Positions 61,422 to 64,000 of a DNA stretch of 64,000 bases are shown piece after piece (positions within the stretch are counted from its first letter, which is position 1; every line of letters begins with the position of its first letter). This DNA comes from Paramicrosporidium saccamoebae. Taxonomy: Eukaryota > Rozellomycota. The DNA lies in assembly GCA_002794465.1 (NCBI GenBank), contig MTSL01000117.1, positions 3,135 through 67,134 on the forward strand, read 5' to 3'. Position numbers and translations under genes: made by a program. The notes below the pieces were generated by a model. That model was not told the DNA's origin, searched no databases, and saw only the letters and a list, made by a program, of their open reading frames with translations.

Positions 61422-64000
61422 TTATTTAATAATTTTGACAAGACTGTTGATGGGAACGATTCGAAAATCGGCGGTCCCGTCAACACGGATTACAGCGTCA
61501 GGCCCATCCAAGCCAATGACTGTTCCAGTCGCACGATCGTCGTTTAACAGACGAACTGAGTCCTTTTTACTAGGCGGCACAGGTACCAGCTCTGCAGAGC
61601 TCATAGGTTCCGAATGGCCCGAGAGCTGTACCATTCCCGAGGGCAGCACCGACAAGACCCGTCCTGTAATTGCACCCGACTTGTTGGTCAATTCGGCATC
61701 TTGAACAATCCAGGCCGGCACGGATGAACTCTTAGAAGCTCCCGATTGCCATACTGGCGTCTTTCCTCCATCATGAACCGCAGGCGTGCGGGACGCATTT
61801 CCTCCCCAGGCGGGAGTCTTTGACGATGTGGCACCCCACGCCGGAGTCTTTGATGATGTGGCACCCCAAGCCGGAGTCTTTGAAGATTGGGCGCCCCAAG
61901 CCGGAGTTTTTGAAGACTGTGCTCCCCAAGCCGGAGTCTTTGATGACTGAGCTCCCCAGGCCGGCGTCTTTGAAGATTGAGCTCCCCAGGCCGGAGTCTT
62001 TGAGGATTGCGCTCCCCAGGCCGGAGTGCGGCTGTCAGTCCAAGCGGGAGTCTTTCCTCCCGCTCCCCATCTACCACCTGGACCAGCAGGGCCAGTGTCA
62101 GCGCCAGGCAATGCAATGCGTTCACGTGCAACATTGACAACACGACTGTCTGTGTGAAGCTCCACGCGTGCAATAGTGTCGGTCATGTCCTTTACAATTC
62201 CCACATAGCCTTTATAAGGTCCTGCGCCACCAATGGTTACAGACTTTCCTATCAAATGCCGCATAGGCGGGACACCACGGGAAGGTGAACGCTGTTCGCG
62301 GTTATTCCCTATTCCAGGATAAGCGGCCGGACGAGACAGCGACGACACGGCCCGACACAAAACTTCTCCAGTGTCTATGGTGTGCAAGAAGGCGTGGGTG
62401 CGAAAGACGTGAATAATAGTGGCTGGACGAGGCTCTTGTCCAGGCAGACTTGCAATCTGAACTCGGTCACCTGATTTGAGCACGGAGGGGTCAAATTTGA
62501 CAGGTCCTTGGGAAGACGGTTTAGGCACCTTACGGAGGTTCTTAAACGAGACTTTTCGCGTCTGTCCATTGACATCCAGGATGGAGGCATGCTGCTCCTC
62601 GCTAAGGATACGCAAAATGACGCCAGCTTCGCCATCGTCATTTTCAATGGTAACCAGATCGTGGATCTCAAAAGACGAATCTCCCGTCTTTTCTGGCCGC
62701 GCTGGAATCGGAGCATCAGTTCCAGAAGTCGTCAAGTGAGTCAACGGAACAGTAATTTGTTGATTCTCTGTCATCAAAAAGACGACTGCCTGTCTTCGGC
62801 CACCGCTTTGCAAAATGGAAACAATAATTCCACTTTTTCCCGCATGATCACCAAGGGCTATCCTAATCATGTTGCCTACGTCAAGCTTGCGTCTAATGGA
62901 TTTAGCCGGCACCATTACGGATTCCTTAAAGGACTCGTCATCAAAGCGGACAGAAATCATGTCGCCTTCAGGTTCGGCATCAACAATACCCGACATGTGC
63001 TGGAATTCGCCCCGCGTGACCACAATAGCCTCTCCCTTGGTATGTTTTATCAACATACTATCAGGGATGGCATCACCACCCTCTTCCGTAATCGACAATG
63101 CCCCAAAGCGCTCCAATTCATCGGGCCGAGGTCCGACTTCATGAACATTCAAGCTGGATCCACGAACTTCTTTGAAAAGAAATCCGTCCTTGTATGCCTC
63201 GCTATTGAAAAGCCAATAGCCGCGAGCCTTGGTCACTGACCCGTACTGGGCAGCCTCCTGGGGATCAAAGGGCTTGGCAGAGGGACGCTCATTCTTCCCC
63301 CCAGTCATCTTGCGATATGAAAGTCGAGGCAACAATTTCACTCGAACAATGCATTCAATTCCCTCTCCCGTCGTCTCCTGGTCAACCTCTACAACCTGCG
63401 CCAAATCGCCAGCATATTTGCCACGTTTCACCCGAACCCATCCACCGATAGTAAAGGCAGACGCATCGGCGGACGACTTTGACGAGCTGGCCATGCTTGC
63501 GGCCATTACATCGGCCATCTCTGACAACGGGACCATTACGGGTCGGTTCATGGGAGAGGCAAATATCAAATAGTTCAATTTGGTCTTTTGAACTGCGTTC
63601 ATTACATCGTTGACTTTGTGGGCCTCCACATATATAAATCCCTTTAAAGAGTCTCTTCCAATCACTGAAAACACCCCCAAACTGTCTCCGAGAATGGTCA
63701 ATCCACGCAGCAGTGCTGCTACTGCTGCCCTCTCCTTTCCAGGACGACATTTAACAAGCCAAAGTTTTGGATCCGATGGCTGCGGCTGCAATACAGTGGC
63801 CATTGTCGCCTCTGTCGCACCAACATTCTTTCCCGAGACATGTCGAGTCCGTCCGTAAAGGCGCTTGAGACGCTCCTCCACCATTTCCGGATCCAATTCC
63901 TCTTCAAAGTTTTTCTTTGCAGCCTCCCTCCTTGCGGCATGTGCTGCCAAACGGCGCTCAAATGCAGCGGAAAATTCCTTCTCGCGCTCTTCAATGTCGT
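61422..64000 (-). CDS. SPT5: SPT5 elongation factor, 5' end off the window
   Basis: At least 858 residues, single exon in the window; the N-terminus lies beyond 64000. Domains: an acidic/basic region with VEERLKRLYGR, the NGN domain (LWLVKCRPGKERAAVAALLR, then FIYVEAHKVNDV), several KOW domains (GWVRVKRGKYAGDLAQVVEV and later), and a C-terminal repeat region of decapeptides SSKTPAWGAQ (about 61800-62050). A last KOW-like domain follows. SPT5 with SPT4 clamps Pol II on DNA; the TPAWG repeats are likely P-TEFb/Cdk9 substrates. There is no intron in 2.58 kb. Confidence 0.96.
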   Translation of the reverse strand, partial: DIEEREKEFSAAFERRLAAHAARREAAKKNFEEELDPEMVEERLKRLYGRTRHVSGKNVGATEATMATVLQPQPSDPKLWLVKCRPGKERAAVAALLRGLTILGDSLGVFSVIGRDSLKGFIYVEAHKVNDVMNAVQKTKLNYLIFASPMNRPVMVPLSEMADVMAASMASSSKSSADASAFTIGGWVRVKRGKYAGDLAQVVEVDQETTGEGIECIVRVKLLPRLSYRKMTGGKNERPSAKPFDPQEAAQYGSVTKARGYWLFNSEAYKDGFLFKEVRGSSLNVHEVGPRPDELERFGALSITEEGGDAIPDSMLIKHTKGEAIVVTRGEFQHMSGIVDAEPEGDMISVRFDDESFKESVMVPAKSIRRKLDVGNMIRIALGDHAGKSGIIVSILQSGGRRQAVVFLMTENQQITVPLTHLTTSGTDAPIPARPEKTGDSSFEIHDLVTIENDDGEAGVILRILSEEQHASILDVNGQTRKVSFKNLRKVPKPSSQGPVKFDPSVLKSGDRVQIASLPGQEPRPATIIHVFRTHAFLHTIDTGEVLCRAVSSLSRPAAYPGIGNNREQRSPSRGVPPMRHLIGKSVTIGGAGPYKGYVGIVKDMTDTIARVELHTDSRVVNVARERIALPGADTGPAGPGGRWGAGGKTPAWTDSRTPAWGAQSSKTPAWGAQSSKTPAWGAQSSKTPAWGAQSSKTPAWGAQSSKTPAWGATSSKTPAWGATSSKTPAWGGNASRTPAVHDGGKTPVWQSGASKSSSVPAWIVQDAELTNKSGAITGRVLSVLPSGMVQLSGHSEPMSSAELVPVPPSKKDSVRLLNDDRATGTVIGLDGPDAVIRVDGTADFRIVPINSLVKIIK
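61800..62050. repeat. 30-nt tandem repeat encoding the SPT5 CT repeats
   Basis: Eight units encode [S/R]-K/R-T-P-A-W-G-A-Q/T on the minus strand (GCCGGAGTCTTTGATGATGT-type units on the plus strand), with degenerate units on both flanks (TPAW, TPA, TPVW). The repeats are close to identical at the DNA level, implying recent expansion or homogenisation. Confidence 0.9.

Overview
This is a nuclear chromosome segment from a small, gene-dense eukaryote. About 47 protein genes fit in 64 kb, with gaps often under 100 bp (19 bp between the P4-ATPase stop and the SAC3 start; 30 bp between the NUP85-like stop and the KTI12 start). I placed 49 spliceosomal introns by restoring conserved reading frames. 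They run from 27 nt (SHMT) to 82 nt (RPS8) and most are 28-37 nt. They start with GT, usually GTA, nearly always end in TAG, and often carry a CTAAY-like branch motif close to the 3' end. No bacterial operon signals, rRNA or tRNA genes were seen. A mitochondrion with its own expression system is implied by uL30m, a two-HMG-box TFAM/Abf2-like protein, a stomatin-like protein 2 and a DUF1640 protein. The PHO80-like cyclin, BuGZ, SKA1, CUL4 and extreme compaction suggest an early-diverging member of the fungal side of the opisthokonts, such as a Cryptomycota/Rozellomycota relative of Microsporidia (Paramicrosporidium-like). That placement is inference, not proof.

Layout. 1-5.3 kb: two unrecognised genes (one cut by the window edge, one with a hairpin-embedded intron), BuGZ, SHMT and SKA1. 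5.4-16 kb: ThrRS, RPS18, a Yta7/ATAD2-like AAA protein, ARL1, GRWD1/Rrb1 and RNF10. 16.2-22.8 kb: three predicted secreted, leucine-rich repeat-type proteins, signal peptide peptidase and a terminal-inverted-repeat element. 22.8-29.5 kb: CUL4, a 0.23-kb tandem duplication shared by two convergent gene ends, a TFIIB-family factor, RPS8, eIF2B gamma and ZC3H11-like. 29.7-39.2 kb: a dense run of small genes (CTR copper transporter, ACBP, uL30m, coiled-coil protein, dolichyldiphosphatase, TFAM-like, NAA50, PHO80-like cyclin, homeodomain, CKS1, CDC26-like, NUP85-like, KTI12). 39.2-42.6 kb: a fourth leucine-rich secreted protein with a 29-nt repeat array upstream and a second inverted-repeat element downstream. 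42.6-64 kb: DPY-30, RPA135, MCM3, DUF1640, an MFS transporter, SLP2, SAC3, P4-ATPase, RPC37, UBC4, an unrecognised gene, a 207-nt assembly gap and SPT5, whose 5' end is off the window.

The genes are mostly housekeeping: transcription by Pol I (RPA135), Pol II (SPT5) and Pol III (RPC37), translation, replication, ubiquitin (CUL4, UBC4, CKS1, CDC26-like, RNF10) and secretion. The accessory part is the four-member secreted leucine-rich family at 16-23 kb and 39.5-41.8 kb, associated with minisatellites and two copies of a MITE-like element. This is the best candidate for an undescribed host-interaction surface system. Other points of interest are an SKA1 kinetochore gene in a possibly fungal-side genome and an intron that is nearly the reverse complement of its neighbouring exon.
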